A stretch of 64,000 nucleotides of DNA from Verrucomicrobiia bacterium (GCA_030432565.1 JAUIGV010000005.1:124001-188000), one strand, 5' to 3'. Positions 54,665-64,000 are shown, counted from the stretch's first letter. The notes: a model not told the origin generated them from the letters alone. Translations and numbers: made by a program.

Positions 54665-57148
54665 ATGACCTTTCCAAAAATCACCTTCACCATCCTGCTT
54701 GGATCGATGCTCTCATTGGCCGCCGCCAGGAAGCCCAACTTCGTCATCATTTTCACCGACGATCAAGGCTACCAGGACCTCGGCTGTTTCGGTTCCCCCG
54801 ACATCTCCACCCCAAATATCGATCGCATGGCCGCCGAAGGCACCCGTTTCACCTCCTTCTATGCGCAGACAATCTGCGGTCCCTCGCGAACGGCCTTGAT
54901 GACTTCGTCGTATCCCCTGCGGGTCGCCCAGGACAAGAACCGCTGCGAAATCCACCCCGTCGTTCACTCCAAGGAGATCACCATCGCCGAAGTCCTTAAA
55001 CCCCAAGGCTACAAATCAGCCGTCTTTGGAAAGTGGGATCTCGCTACCCATTCGCAGAAAAACTGGATCGACGAGCTGCTGCCGCGTGGCCAGGGCTTCG
55101 ACTACTTCTTTGGCACTCCCACCAGCAACGACAGCGTCGTCCACCTTCTTCGCAACGAAGAGGTCATCGAACGAAAGGCCGACATGTCCACCCTCACCCA
55201 ACGGTATACCGACGAGGCCCTCAAATTTATCGAGCATAACAAAGACAACCCATTCTTTGTCTACCTCGCCCACACCATGCCCCACACAAAACTTGCCGTC
55301 TCGAAGGAATTCAAAGGCAGGTCCAAGGGCGGATTCTACGGAGATGTCATTGAGGAGATCGACCACAACACCGGCCGCGTCCTTAAAACAATCAAGGATC
55401 TTGGCTTGGACGACAACACCTACGTGATCTTTACCAGTGACAACGGACCCTGGCTCCTCCGCAAAGCCCACGGCGGAAACGCCCTCCCCCTCCGTTCTGG
55501 TAAAACCACCTGTTGGGAAGGCGGTCTTCGTGTCCCCTTTGTCATTCGTGCTCCCGGAAAAATCCCCGCCGGTAAAACCAACGATCTCCTCACCGCCACC
55601 ATCGACCTCATGCCGACCATCGCAAAACTTGCAGGTGCCAAATTACCGACCGACCGCGTCCTCGACGGGATCGACATTTCAAAGGTGTGGCACGGCACTC
55701 AACATGAACTTGATCGCCCCTACTTCTACTACCAACATTTTTATCTTCGTGGCGTCCGCAAAGGCGATTGGAAGCTCATGCTCAAGCACGACGAAGGCCC
55801 CAAAAGCTTCACCGCCAAATGGAGAAATCACGTCGCCGCCAAGGACTCAAAACCACTCGACTCCCACCAACTTTTCAACCTCAAAGAGGACGTTGGAGAA
55901 ACCACCAACCTCGCGAAAAAACACCCGGATCAAGTCGCCGAGCTCCTCAAACTTGCCGAATGGGCCCGTAACGACATCGGGGATTACAACCGCCTCGGCA
56001 AGAATGCCCGCTTTTTCGATCCAGAGCCCAAGCGTATCGCCGGCCAAACAGACGCCAAGACGCTTCCAGATTTCAGTTGGGACACCATTCCCAGATACAT
56101 GCACGTCCGCAAAACCACCGCTTTTACCCCCGACGAGATCAAACACCTCGCAACCTTCCCTCTCATCACCTTTGAAAAAACCACCGGCGTCAAAGAATTC
56201 GGGAGCACCGAACGAGGAACTGAGATGGCCGCCAAAGCCGTGAAGCAAATCAATCCTGACTCAAAAATTCTCTACTACCGCAACATCTTCGTTCACTACG
56301 ACTGCTACGCCGCAGACGAGCAGCTCAAGCTCATCGAAGCCCCCTTTCTCGCTGACACCAAAGGCAATACCAAACTCATCCGAAACAGAGTCCCCGCCTA
56401 CGATCTCTCAAACACAGACCTTCAAGATTGGTGGCTCGCAAGCGCCCAGGCTGTCTGTGCCTCCGACAATATCGACGGCCTCTTCATCGATGGCAATATC
56501 AAGGCCCTCGAAAAGAATTACCTTCGCGGCAAGATCGGAACCGCCAAGCGCGAGGAAATCATTAAGTCCTACCACCAAATGATGACTCGTCTCCCGGAGA
56601 CTCTCGGCGAAAACGAGCTCATCATCGGCAACACCATTCGTGCCCGCTTTCCACAAGCAGGCCTCGAGCACCTCGGATATTTTGATGGATCCTACATCGA
56701 AGGATTCGAGCACCCCGTCAAAGGGATCTCCAGAAAGGACTACGTTGCCAAAGGGATCTCCGCCATTCAGAAAGCCGCCCGCTCCGGCAAGATCATCGCT
56801 TTCACCATCGGCGCGAATGGCTACGCAGACACCGAAATGGACGCAGAGAAAAACAAAACCAAACGCGCCCCGCGAAGCTTCCAGGACCGCTTCGATTACG
56901 CCCTCGCTCTCTTCCTCATCTGTGCCGAAAAACACAGTTACTTCATGTTCAGCGATGGCTACGGAGTCGATGGAAACCAAAACGAACTCTGGATGAACGA
57001 CCTCCCGGAATACTCCAAACCACTCGGCCCACCCAAAGGCCCGGCAACCCAAAACGGCTATCTTTACCAACGTTCCTTTGAGAAGGCCGAGGTCACCATC
57101 GATATCGATAAGGAAACTGCAAACATCATCTGGACGCTTTCAAAATAG
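54665..57148 (+). CDS. Bifunctional fusion: sulfatase plus putative glycoside hydrolase (GHL15-like)
   Basis: 827 residues. Signal peptide about 1-21. Residues about 24-470 are a sulfatase: Asp32-Asp33 in FTDDQGYQD, Cys71 in CGPSRTAL and TSDNGPW. The normally invariant GKWHLG is GKWDLA here (Lys123, Asp125 replacing His), a change at the active site. Residues about 500-827 look like a TIM-barrel hydrolase of the GHL15 type: LITFEKTTGV, ILYYRNIFVHYD, the acid-containing NIDGLFIDGN (Asp604, Asp609) and YIEGFEHP. One chain could therefore desulfate and cleave a glycan, or the sulfatase half may have altered chemistry. Secreted. Confidence 0.85.
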   Translation: MTFPKITFTILLGSMLSLAAARKPNFVIIFTDDQGYQDLGCFGSPDISTPNIDRMAAEGTRFTSFYAQTICGPSRTALMTSSYPLRVAQDKNRCEIHPVVHSKEITIAEVLKPQGYKSAVFGKWDLATHSQKNWIDELLPRGQGFDYFFGTPTSNDSVVHLLRNEEVIERKADMSTLTQRYTDEALKFIEHNKDNPFFVYLAHTMPHTKLAVSKEFKGRSKGGFYGDVIEEIDHNTGRVLKTIKDLGLDDNTYVIFTSDNGPWLLRKAHGGNALPLRSGKTTCWEGGLRVPFVIRAPGKIPAGKTNDLLTATIDLMPTIAKLAGAKLPTDRVLDGIDISKVWHGTQHELDRPYFYYQHFYLRGVRKGDWKLMLKHDEGPKSFTAKWRNHVAAKDSKPLDSHQLFNLKEDVGETTNLAKKHPDQVAELLKLAEWARNDIGDYNRLGKNARFFDPEPKRIAGQTDAKTLPDFSWDTIPRYMHVRKTTAFTPDEIKHLATFPLITFEKTTGVKEFGSTERGTEMAAKAVKQINPDSKILYYRNIFVHYDCYAADEQLKLIEAPFLADTKGNTKLIRNRVPAYDLSNTDLQDWWLASAQAVCASDNIDGLFIDGNIKALEKNYLRGKIGTAKREEIIKSYHQMMTRLPETLGENELIIGNTIRARFPQAGLEHLGYFDGSYIEGFEHPVKGISRKDYVAKGISAIQKAARSGKIIAFTIGANGYADTEMDAEKNKTKRAPRSFQDRFDYALALFLICAEKHSYFMFSDGYGVDGNQNELWMNDLPEYSKPLGPPKGPATQNGYLYQRSFEKAEVTIDIDKETANIIWTLSK

Positions 57149-57174
57149 TCCCATCTTTCCCTGCCCCCCACCCG

Positions 57175-59310
57175 ATGAAACTCCTCTCTCTTAGTCTTCT
57201 CCTCCTAATCCCAACGAGCGCCGCCGACTTCCACCTCTCTCCACAAGGGAATGACCTCGGCTCAGGAACCTTGGAGGATCCCTTTGCCACTCTGGAGCGA
57301 GCCCGCGACGCAGTGCGGACACTCAAGGCACGGACACAAAAGAACATTGTCGTCCAGATTCGCGGCGGAGAATACCGGCTGGGAAAAACCGTCGTCTTCG
57401 ACCTGGCTGACTCCGGTAAGAACTCCACCATCACCTACGAAGCCTTCCCCGGAGAAACTCCCGTCTTCAATTCCGACTTAAGTCTCGCGGGGTGGAAGAA
57501 ACTGGATCGCCCACTTCCCTTCCTTCCCAAGAACGCCCACGAAAAAGTCTGGGTCGCCGACATTCCTAAATCCTCCCCCGAGCGATTCTACACCCTCTAC
57601 GATTCCCAAGGCCTCCTCCCAAGAGCCCGTTCCGCTGGCTTCATTCCAGTCGAATCAAACGGAGCTTCCAGATACAACTTCCCCTATCCGAAAGGGACCA
57701 TGCGCGCATGGCCAAACCTCAATGATGCGGAACTCGTCGTCCGCCCGCACCACGCCTGGATCGTCAACATTCTCCAGATTAAGTCACTCGATCCAAAAAA
57801 ACAAATCGCCACCACCTCCGTCCCCGCCACCTATGCGATGAGTTCTCTTCATTTCCTCCCGAAGACAAAATCTGCGTGGGTGGAAAATGTGATCGACGCC
57901 CTCGACGAGCCCGGAGAGTGGGTGCTCAACACCAAGGAGGGAAAGATTTACCTTTGGCCCCGGACAGATGGACCGCCAAAAGATATACGCATTCCCCGCC
58001 TCAGGGAATACATCCGCATTGAAGGTCAATCTGATCTCAAAGGCCCAACCGACACGCCGGTCCGCAACCTCCACTTTAGGGGGCTGACTTTTACCCGAGG
58101 TGAAGCTGATCGGATGGCCGCTGACGATAAGGGGCTTCAACATGACTGGCAATTCCACGACAAAGGCAATGCGCTTATTCGATTTCGTGGCACCGAAAAC
58201 TGCTCGATCGAAAACTGCCGCTTCTTGCAAAGCGGTGGCACCGCGATTCGGGTCGATCTACACGGCCAGAAAAACCTTATCCGATCCAATCATATCGAAC
58301 ACATTGGCGGCACCGGCATCCTGATCTGTGGATACGGTCCGGGCACCAAAGACCTCAGCCACCAAAACCTGATTGAGAACAACCATATCCATCACACCGG
58401 ACGGATCCATGCCCACTCGCCGGGCATCTTCCTTTGGCAAACCGGCGAAAACCTTGTCTCCCACAACCTCATTCACAACACCCCATACTCCGGCATAATC
58501 ATCTCCGGTGTCATGACCCAGTTTTTTGCGAAAAAAGGGAACTCCCGTGAACTGGTAAGGACTATTCGTCGTCACGAAGTCGGCTCCCCAAAAAAGGCCA
58601 CACTCGAAGAAATTCGTCCGTTTCTGCACACCCATGACAACGTCATTGAATACAACGAGATCCACCACGTCATGCAGCAGCTTAACGATGGCAACGGCAT
58701 TTACATCCGCGGAGCCGGTGCCGGAAACATTATCCGTCGCAACTACATTCACGATCTCCTGGCCCCCACCGTGATGCAATCCTCGATCAGAACCGACGGC
58801 GGTCAACGTGACACCCTCATCACTGAAAACCTCGTCTACCGTTGTGTCGCCCAAGGGATGCAGATTAAGTTGAACAACAAGGCGATCAACAACATCATCG
58901 CCGACATTCGACCCGGCACCCACAAGGGTGAGGAGCGCACTCCCATGTTTCTCAAACTCTATGAAGGGCCACTCACCGGAGGAGCCTACCTGCGCAACAT
59001 TTTCTTCCACCCTGGCAAGGAAGTCATCTTCTATCAGGAAACAAAGAACTTCCGTACCCCGGTGGGAGCATTTGCCAAAGATGCCGACACCAACCACAAC
59101 ATCTACTTCTGTGCAGGCAACCCCGCCCTCGGAAAAGCTTTTCTGGCGCAGAAGCAAAGAGAAGGGGTGGACGAGGACAGCATTGCCAAAGACCCACTCT
59201 TCGTTGACCCCGCAAACGGTGATTTTCGGTTCCAGACAAACTCCCCCGCATTCAAGATGGGAATCGTTCCCATCGACCTTTCAAAGGTCGGGCTGTTTAA
59301 AATACAGTAG
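57175..59310 (+). CDS. Secreted right-handed beta-helix enzyme (GH141-like layout)
   Basis: 711 residues. Signal peptide about 1-17, then FHLSPQGNDLGSGTLEDPFATLERARDA, the standard opening of PL6/GH-type parallel beta-helix proteins. Repeating coils with Asn/Ile ladders are plain from about residue 300 (ENCSIENCRFLQSGGTAIRV, NLIRSNHIEHIGGTGI, NLIENNHIHHTG, NVIEYNEIHHV, NIIRRNYIHDL). The length and the N-terminal beta insert fit GH141-type fucosidase/xylanase relatives, but a polysaccharide lyase is equally possible. It starts 26 bases after the fusion gene, so probably the same operon and glycan substrate. Confidence 0.82.
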   Translation: MKLLSLSLLLLIPTSAADFHLSPQGNDLGSGTLEDPFATLERARDAVRTLKARTQKNIVVQIRGGEYRLGKTVVFDLADSGKNSTITYEAFPGETPVFNSDLSLAGWKKLDRPLPFLPKNAHEKVWVADIPKSSPERFYTLYDSQGLLPRARSAGFIPVESNGASRYNFPYPKGTMRAWPNLNDAELVVRPHHAWIVNILQIKSLDPKKQIATTSVPATYAMSSLHFLPKTKSAWVENVIDALDEPGEWVLNTKEGKIYLWPRTDGPPKDIRIPRLREYIRIEGQSDLKGPTDTPVRNLHFRGLTFTRGEADRMAADDKGLQHDWQFHDKGNALIRFRGTENCSIENCRFLQSGGTAIRVDLHGQKNLIRSNHIEHIGGTGILICGYGPGTKDLSHQNLIENNHIHHTGRIHAHSPGIFLWQTGENLVSHNLIHNTPYSGIIISGVMTQFFAKKGNSRELVRTIRRHEVGSPKKATLEEIRPFLHTHDNVIEYNEIHHVMQQLNDGNGIYIRGAGAGNIIRRNYIHDLLAPTVMQSSIRTDGGQRDTLITENLVYRCVAQGMQIKLNNKAINNIIADIRPGTHKGEERTPMFLKLYEGPLTGGAYLRNIFFHPGKEVIFYQETKNFRTPVGAFAKDADTNHNIYFCAGNPALGKAFLAQKQREGVDEDSIAKDPLFVDPANGDFRFQTNSPAFKMGIVPIDLSKVGLFKIQ

Positions 59311-59373
59311 GTTCGCGGCCTTGCTCGTTACGGATCAGCCTGAACTCTTCAACGACAAGACCGCGTCTGACTC

Positions 59374-60834
59374 TTACACCTTTCCGGAAACAGGAATCTC
59401 GAAGCCTTTGCGGTTTGGATCCTTAAGAAGGGCATTGGCAGCTGCAGCACCTTCGCCAATGTGCTTCTCGGTTTTGGGATCAAAAGCAAGCCAGGGCCCG
59501 ACTACATATTCAGCCTCATTCTCGGGAACTCCGACTCCTTCCGACATAATATTGTGAAGTTTCCCAAAGTGCTCGGCCGCCGCCGCGTTATCGCCGAAAC
59601 GTCCCGCTTTGGCATTAAACGGAACCTTCTCGCCAAGACGATATGAATTGTTCATGAGGTGCCCCAGAACGCAACCGTAGTGCGCCTCAAGAACGTTCCC
59701 GTTCGCCATCTCCGGTTTTCCTTCCCGGCAGGCGGCAATGAAGCTCCCCCAGTTTCCGCCCGGAGTGACATCACCTTTGGGAACTTTAACCGGCTCACCT
59801 TTATCGGAGCCCGGCGCGTAGTATTTGTTGCGAATGATGCGGCCGCCGTCTTCAAAATAATATTCGTTCTCAACCTGACGTTCGTAGCCCTTGTAGTTCA
59901 CATTGCGGACATTAAAGAAGGCCCATTGTCCGTTTGGATACTCCGCCATACCCATCATGGTGTTCGGAGTTTCGCCCTGGTCGTTCCATTGAAAACGACC
60001 ACCCAAAGACATGACCCGCGAGGGATTCGTTTGATCTGCATCAAGAGCCCACGCCGCGACATCGAGTTGATGGGTGCCCTGGTTGTTCATGTCTCCGTTA
60101 CCGGTTTTCCAAAACCAGTGCCAGTCGTAGTGGGCGTAGTTGGCGTGATAGTGATCGATCCGGGCGGGACCACGCCAAAGATTCCAATCAAGGTCCCCGG
60201 GAGGCACGGAGGTTTTTTCAAAGCCGATTCCGCTGCGGGGCTTGCAGCAGTATCCGTAGGAAATTTTGAGGCGACCGAACTTCCCGGCACGGATCGCTTC
60301 ACTCAATCCGGCGATCCCGGCATCCGAGCGACGCTGCGTCCCATGTTGAATGACGATCCCGTATTTTTGCTGGGCTTCGACACAGATCCGCCCTTCTGAG
60401 ACATCGTGGCTCATCGGTTTTTCAACATAAACGTGCTTCCCGGCCTGGGCCGCCCAAATTGTCATGAGGGAGTGCCAGTGATTGGGAGTGGCGATAGAAA
60501 GAGCATCGAGATTCTTGTCACCCAGTGCTTCCCGGACATCGGAAATCCCTTTCGTGGTGAAGGGCAACCCTTTGCCTTCGACTTTTTTGCGAAGGTCGGC
60601 CATGCGCCTGGCGAGAACCTTTTTGTCGGGATCAATCAAGTAGGCAATCTCGACTCCCTTTTGCCCAAGAAATCCGTCAATGTGGCTTTTCCCACGGCCA
60701 TTCAGCCCGGCGACCGCGAGGCGAAGGCGGTTGTTGGCGCCGATGATTTGGGCCCCGGCGATTCCACCGGAAATGAAAGGGCCAATACCAGCGGCAAGAG
60801 TGGATTTAAGGAAGTGACGACGTTTGTTGATCAT
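59374..60834 (-). CDS. Gfo/Idh/MocA family oxidoreductase, Tat-exported (second copy)
   Basis: 486 residues from the ATG at 60834 (MINKRRHFLKSTLAAG), which gives a twin-arginine-type signal; the frame is open 111 bases upstream but would add unlikely sequence. Rossmann motif AVAGLNGRGKSH, TPNHWHSL, VEKPMSHD with the conserved Lys-Pro, HGTQRRSD, and the C-terminal WNLWRGPA and GNGDMNNQGTHQLDV. The same subfamily as the 4214-5578 gene. It faces the rightward sulfatase operon and follows the alkaline phosphatase gene on the same strand. Confidence 0.88.
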   Translation of the reverse strand: MINKRRHFLKSTLAAGIGPFISGGIAGAQIIGANNRLRLAVAGLNGRGKSHIDGFLGQKGVEIAYLIDPDKKVLARRMADLRKKVEGKGLPFTTKGISDVREALGDKNLDALSIATPNHWHSLMTIWAAQAGKHVYVEKPMSHDVSEGRICVEAQQKYGIVIQHGTQRRSDAGIAGLSEAIRAGKFGRLKISYGYCCKPRSGIGFEKTSVPPGDLDWNLWRGPARIDHYHANYAHYDWHWFWKTGNGDMNNQGTHQLDVAAWALDADQTNPSRVMSLGGRFQWNDQGETPNTMMGMAEYPNGQWAFFNVRNVNYKGYERQVENEYYFEDGGRIIRNKYYAPGSDKGEPVKVPKGDVTPGGNWGSFIAACREGKPEMANGNVLEAHYGCVLGHLMNNSYRLGEKVPFNAKAGRFGDNAAAAEHFGKLHNIMSEGVGVPENEAEYVVGPWLAFDPKTEKHIGEGAAAANALLKDPNRKGFEIPVSGKV

Positions 60835-60901
60835 GGTTATAAAAAGACTTCCGACGACACTGGAGAAGCCCCTCGCGAAGTGCAAGGAGGGAAAACGCCA
60901 T

Positions 60902-62311
60902 CTACCCCAGAAGAAGCCCCAGAAGACGCTCGCGGATTGAATCATTTCTCACCAGACCTGAAAACTCTCCTGCTCCCGGGCCGATGGAGGTGAGCTGGGT
61001 CGGATCGGAAGTGTGACAAATCCCGGTCCATCCAACGCCTGTCACGTTGCCAACAATCTGCCCCAACAACCCTACTGGATTTGAGAGTTGATGACTCCAT
61101 TCCGTGACCTTCTTCCCCGCGCACCGGTCCATGAGAGCCTCCAACTCCTGTGGTGAAGGTTTGAATCCATACGTCGCCTCCATGAGCTGATTCAGCTTAG
61201 CGGCCGATTTTGATTGGGTCTGATTCCAGCGCTGGAGGAAGAATTCAGCGGACCCCTTGATCTGTGCGATTTTTGCAAAGTGATCATTGGTTTGGCGATA
61301 GCCCGCTCCAGTCCCATTCAACCCCGGGTTGGCATTTCCGTGATCACTTGTCAGGATAACGAGAATATCATCGTGACCTTTGGTCATGGCGAGGACTTTT
61401 GCCACCGCATCATCGAAGGCCATCTGCTCGTGCAAGATCGCACCAATGTCATTCTTGTGCGCGGCATGATCAATCCTGGCGCCCTCGATCTGAAGCAGGA
61501 AAGGAGCATCATCATCAAGAAAGCGGGACACAGCCGCTCCGCTCATCTCGGCAAGAGTCGGCACCATCTTCTGCATCTCTTTGTCCTGGTCGCGATCAAT
61601 GGTGTAGGGAATGTAGCCCGGTGAAAAAGTCCCTAGAATTTTTCGTGACTTTGATTTTAAGAGCCCATCCCGGGAGCGCACCACATCATATTTTTCACGC
61701 GCAAAGCTCCCAAAAAGATCCTTCTTGTCCCTTCGAACCTTGGGATCAAAGAACCTGGACCCTCCTCCCAGAATGACATCCACGCGATTCAGGTATTGCG
61801 GAGCGATAAGATCTTCCTGACCTCTTTGAATGACCGAGGAGGCAAAACCCGCCGGGGTTGCGTGGGTAATACTTGCCGTCGAAACCAAACCGAGCCTCAC
61901 CCGTTTCTTCTCCAGGGTCTCACCAATTGACTCCAGCCTCCTGCCATTGGCATCAAAGTTGATCTGGCCGTTTGGGACGCGTTTTCCAGAACTCCAGGCC
62001 GAAGAGGCTGCCGCCGAATCTGTGACCATGGAACTCGATGAGGCTGTGTCCATGAGTCCGAGCACAGCCTGACCTCCTGCCAATAACTCCCACCACGTTG
62101 TTCCTTTCCCTCTCAGCTGATTGGAAAATGCCTCGGTCATGGAAAGAACGCCCTGACTCATTCCATCCGAGACACAAAAAATGATGCCGCGGGGCTTCTT
62201 GCGAATCGTGTCCGCTCCACCCCCCTCCTGCCCTTTGACCAGACCAGACAAAATACCGGCGGCACCCCCGGCCAAACTTCCCTGTAGTAAATGACGACGC
62301 GAATAGCTCAT
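60902..62311 (-). CDS. Alkaline phosphatase, Tat-exported
   Basis: 469 residues from the ATG at 62311 (MSYSRRHLLQGSLAGG, Tat signal). PhoA-type metal-dependent phosphomonoesterase. Asp49 in CVSDGMSQG is a metal ligand; the nucleophile Ser99 lies in VTDSAAASSAW; EGARIDHAAHKND, TSDHGN and ICHTSDP supply the remaining zinc and magnesium ligands. Periplasmic. Adjacent to sulfatases of the same superfamily, so it may strip phosphate from a mixed-charge polymer, or it may simply serve phosphate supply. Confidence 0.9.
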   Translation of the reverse strand: MSYSRRHLLQGSLAGGAAGILSGLVKGQEGGGADTIRKKPRGIIFCVSDGMSQGVLSMTEAFSNQLRGKGTTWWELLAGGQAVLGLMDTASSSSMVTDSAAASSAWSSGKRVPNGQINFDANGRRLESIGETLEKKRVRLGLVSTASITHATPAGFASSVIQRGQEDLIAPQYLNRVDVILGGGSRFFDPKVRRDKKDLFGSFAREKYDVVRSRDGLLKSKSRKILGTFSPGYIPYTIDRDQDKEMQKMVPTLAEMSGAAVSRFLDDDAPFLLQIEGARIDHAAHKNDIGAILHEQMAFDDAVAKVLAMTKGHDDILVILTSDHGNANPGLNGTGAGYRQTNDHFAKIAQIKGSAEFFLQRWNQTQSKSAAKLNQLMEATYGFKPSPQELEALMDRCAGKKVTEWSHQLSNPVGLLGQIVGNVTGVGWTGICHTSDPTQLTSIGPGAGEFSGLVRNDSIRERLLGLLLG

Positions 62312-62422
62312 GTGACGATCAAGATACGCCACTGAGAGTGGTTGCGCTATCAGGAAAGCTCGGGGTTGGTGTCTTTTAGGTTGGTGTCATCCTCGATTTT
62401 TACTTCTCTAAGCACTCTTCTT

Positions 62423-63868
62423 ATGAAGTTCATTACGATTCTCAGCCTGCTCGCTCTTCCCTTGCTCGCAGCCTCATCTCAAAGAAAGCCCAACATCGTT
62501 GTGATCCTTGCCGATGACCTCGGGTATGGGGATCTCGAATGCTACGGCCACCCGCACATTAAGACGCCCCACTTAAATGCCTTGGCGAAAGGCGGGATCC
62601 GCTTCACTGATTTTTATTCCGCCGCGCCGGTGTGCTCTCCTTCCCGCGTCGGCCTCATGACTGGTCGCAGCCCAAATCGCGCCGGGATCTACGACTACAT
62701 TCCGGGAAATCGTGGCATCTTCATGCGAACCTCGGAAACAACCATTCCCCAACTTCTCAAAAAGGCGGGTTATGCCACCTGTCTTTCCGGGAAATGGCAC
62801 TGCAATGGTAAGTTCAACTCTCCTGCCCAACCCCAGCCAGATGCGGCTGGATTTGATCATTGGTTCGCGACGCAAAACAACGCAAGCCCATCACACGCCA
62901 ATCCAACCAACTACGTTCGCAATGGCGAAAAGGTCGGTCGCCTCGAAGGCTTTTCCTGCGGAATTGCAACAGACGAAGCAATTGGTTGGATCAAGTCGCT
63001 CAGAGAAAAAAAACCCGAAAAGCCCTTCTTTCTCTACCTTGCCTTCCATGAACCTCACGAGCCCGTGGCTTCGCCCGAAGCGCTTGTCGAGGAATACCGC
63101 GAGTCTGCCCGCCAGGAAGAGGAAGCTCAATACTTTGCCAACGTCGCCAACCTTGATGCCGCGGTTGGAAAACTCAACGCGGCTCTCAAAGAGCTCCAGC
63201 TGGAAAAAGAGACAATCATCATTTTCACCTCGGACAATGGCCCCGAAACCCTCAGGCGATACAACCGGGCCAAAAACTCCTTCGGCTCGGCCGCTCCTCT
63301 TCGTGGCATGAAGCTCTGGACCACCGAGGCCGGCTTTCGCGTCCCCGGCATTGTCAGTTGGCCCGGCACCATCGCCCCCGGACAAACGTCAGGCCAACCC
63401 GTTTCGAGCCTCGATTTCCTACCGACTTTTTGCCAACTCGCCGACACCACTCCGCCGTCCGACCTCCTCCTTGATGGAACCAACGTCCTCCCGCTCCTCC
63501 TCGGAGGAAAGAACGTTTCGCGGGAGAAGCCGCTTCTTTGGATCTTCTACAATGCACTCAACGAGCGCCGTGTTGCCATGCGGCACGGAGATTACAAAAT
63601 CCTCGCCCGCCTCAACCTTCCCACCTACATCGCAGTTAATTCAGCCAACTCCGGGAAAGTCAAAAACGCCACTCTCTCCGACTTCCAGCTCTTCAAGGTC
63701 TCAACAGACCTCCACGAATCAAAGGACCTCTCCGCAATCGAACCTGGAAAATTTGCGGAACTCAAAAAACTTCTCGAAACGGAGTATGCCTCACTCGTGG
63801 AAGACTCCCACGTTTGGGAAGACGAAACTCTGAAAACCACCGGTCATCGTGGAAAAAAATCGAAGTAA
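62423..63868 (+). CDS. Secreted sulfatase, Cys-type (CSPSR)
   Basis: 481 residues from the ATG at 62423 (MKFITILSLLALPLL signal peptide); an upstream in-frame start would spoil the signal. Asp31-Asp32 lie in LADDLGYGD, the formylglycine Cys71 in CSPSRVGL, GKWH is kept (followed by CNG instead of LG), and TSDNGPE is present. The stop TAA is followed immediately by the ATG of the next gene, a tight operon. Divergent from the alkaline phosphatase gene. Confidence 0.93.
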   Translation: MKFITILSLLALPLLAASSQRKPNIVVILADDLGYGDLECYGHPHIKTPHLNALAKGGIRFTDFYSAAPVCSPSRVGLMTGRSPNRAGIYDYIPGNRGIFMRTSETTIPQLLKKAGYATCLSGKWHCNGKFNSPAQPQPDAAGFDHWFATQNNASPSHANPTNYVRNGEKVGRLEGFSCGIATDEAIGWIKSLREKKPEKPFFLYLAFHEPHEPVASPEALVEEYRESARQEEEAQYFANVANLDAAVGKLNAALKELQLEKETIIIFTSDNGPETLRRYNRAKNSFGSAAPLRGMKLWTTEAGFRVPGIVSWPGTIAPGQTSGQPVSSLDFLPTFCQLADTTPPSDLLLDGTNVLPLLLGGKNVSREKPLLWIFYNALNERRVAMRHGDYKILARLNLPTYIAVNSANSGKVKNATLSDFQLFKVSTDLHESKDLSAIEPGKFAELKKLLETEYASLVEDSHVWEDETLKTTGHRGKKSK

Positions 63869-64000
63869 ATGAAAACTCTCACATTGCTCTCACCATTCTT
63901 CCCCGGATTACTCATCGCGGAACTCACTGTGGCTTCGCCATTCACCGGGAACGCGGTCTTGCAAAGTGGTCAAGCCATTCCCGTTTGGGGAACTTCCGAT
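63869..64000 (+). CDS. Sialate O-acetylesterase-like protein (5' end only)
   Basis: 44 codons, running off the window. A signal peptide (MKTLTLLSPFFPGLLIAEL) is followed by the sequence PFTGNAVLQSGQAIPVWGTSD, which matches the usual opening of SASA-family esterases (FSDHMVLQ-G-PVPVWG). These remove O-acetyl groups from glycans. Directly follows the sulfatase stop codon. Confidence 0.7.
   Translation, partial: MKTLTLLSPFFPGLLIAELTVASPFTGNAVLQSGQAIPVWGTSD

Overview
The window looks like a chromosomal segment of a marine-type member of the Verrucomicrobiota (PVC group), probably Verrucomicrobiales. This rests on five Cys-type sulfatases, a DUF1549/DUF1553 plus DUF1501 pair, Gfo/Idh/MocA oxidoreductases with Tat signals, a PVC-type CxxCH heme protein, PEP-CTERM and lamin-tail/CotH giant secreted proteins, and many MK-type signal peptides. 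Taxonomy is inferred from gene content only. Shine-Dalgarno sequences are rare, and several genes seem to start at or just after the predicted transcription start.

Layout. 1-5578: housekeeping envelope and proteostasis genes (bamA, partial and leftward; tig-clpP, rightward, ending in a strong terminator) and a Gfo/Idh/MocA gene. 5659-11047: an alpha/beta hydrolase, a GYF_2 membrane protein, a structured intergenic element resembling 6S RNA, and a leftward ddl-ftsQ-ftsA cluster with no ftsZ next to it. 11119-14466: a small membrane protein overlapping a sulfatase, and a TIM-barrel epimerase-like protein. 14739-24573: a mixed metabolic block with an unknown secreted protein, a PRMT-like methyltransferase, a small-molecule kinase, an IMPase, an RNase D-like nuclease, a metY-like sulfhydrylase, a Lon N-domain protein and argG. 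It contains one MITE-like repeat.

24658-38798: a surface/secretome region. It has the DUF1501 and PSD1 pair (PSD1 carrying an inserted LamG-like domain), an NHL propeller, two tandem genes that share an almost identical N-terminal domain but end in different C-terminal signals (PEP-CTERM versus calcium-binding TSP3 repeats), and an 1871-residue LTD/CotH protein. 39131-47064: an RND transporter, two coiled-coil tail-anchored proteins, gatC-gatA, an M15-type peptidase, a BLUF blue-light receptor and tRNA-Arg(CCG).

47328-64000: what looks like a locus for degrading sulfated polysaccharide. It holds two sulfatases, a 1103-residue SGNH/propeller/HEAT/cytochrome c protein, a sulfatase fused to a putative glycoside hydrolase (with the usual active-site His of GKWHLG replaced by Asp), a beta-helix enzyme, a second Gfo/Idh/MocA gene, a Tat-exported alkaline phosphatase, another sulfatase, and the start of a sialate O-acetylesterase-like gene. 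Together these would remove sulfate, phosphate and acetyl groups and cleave a charged glycan. No sulfatase-maturing enzyme, SusC/SusD pair or exosortase is present. I saw no CRISPR array, transposase, prophage or replication origin.
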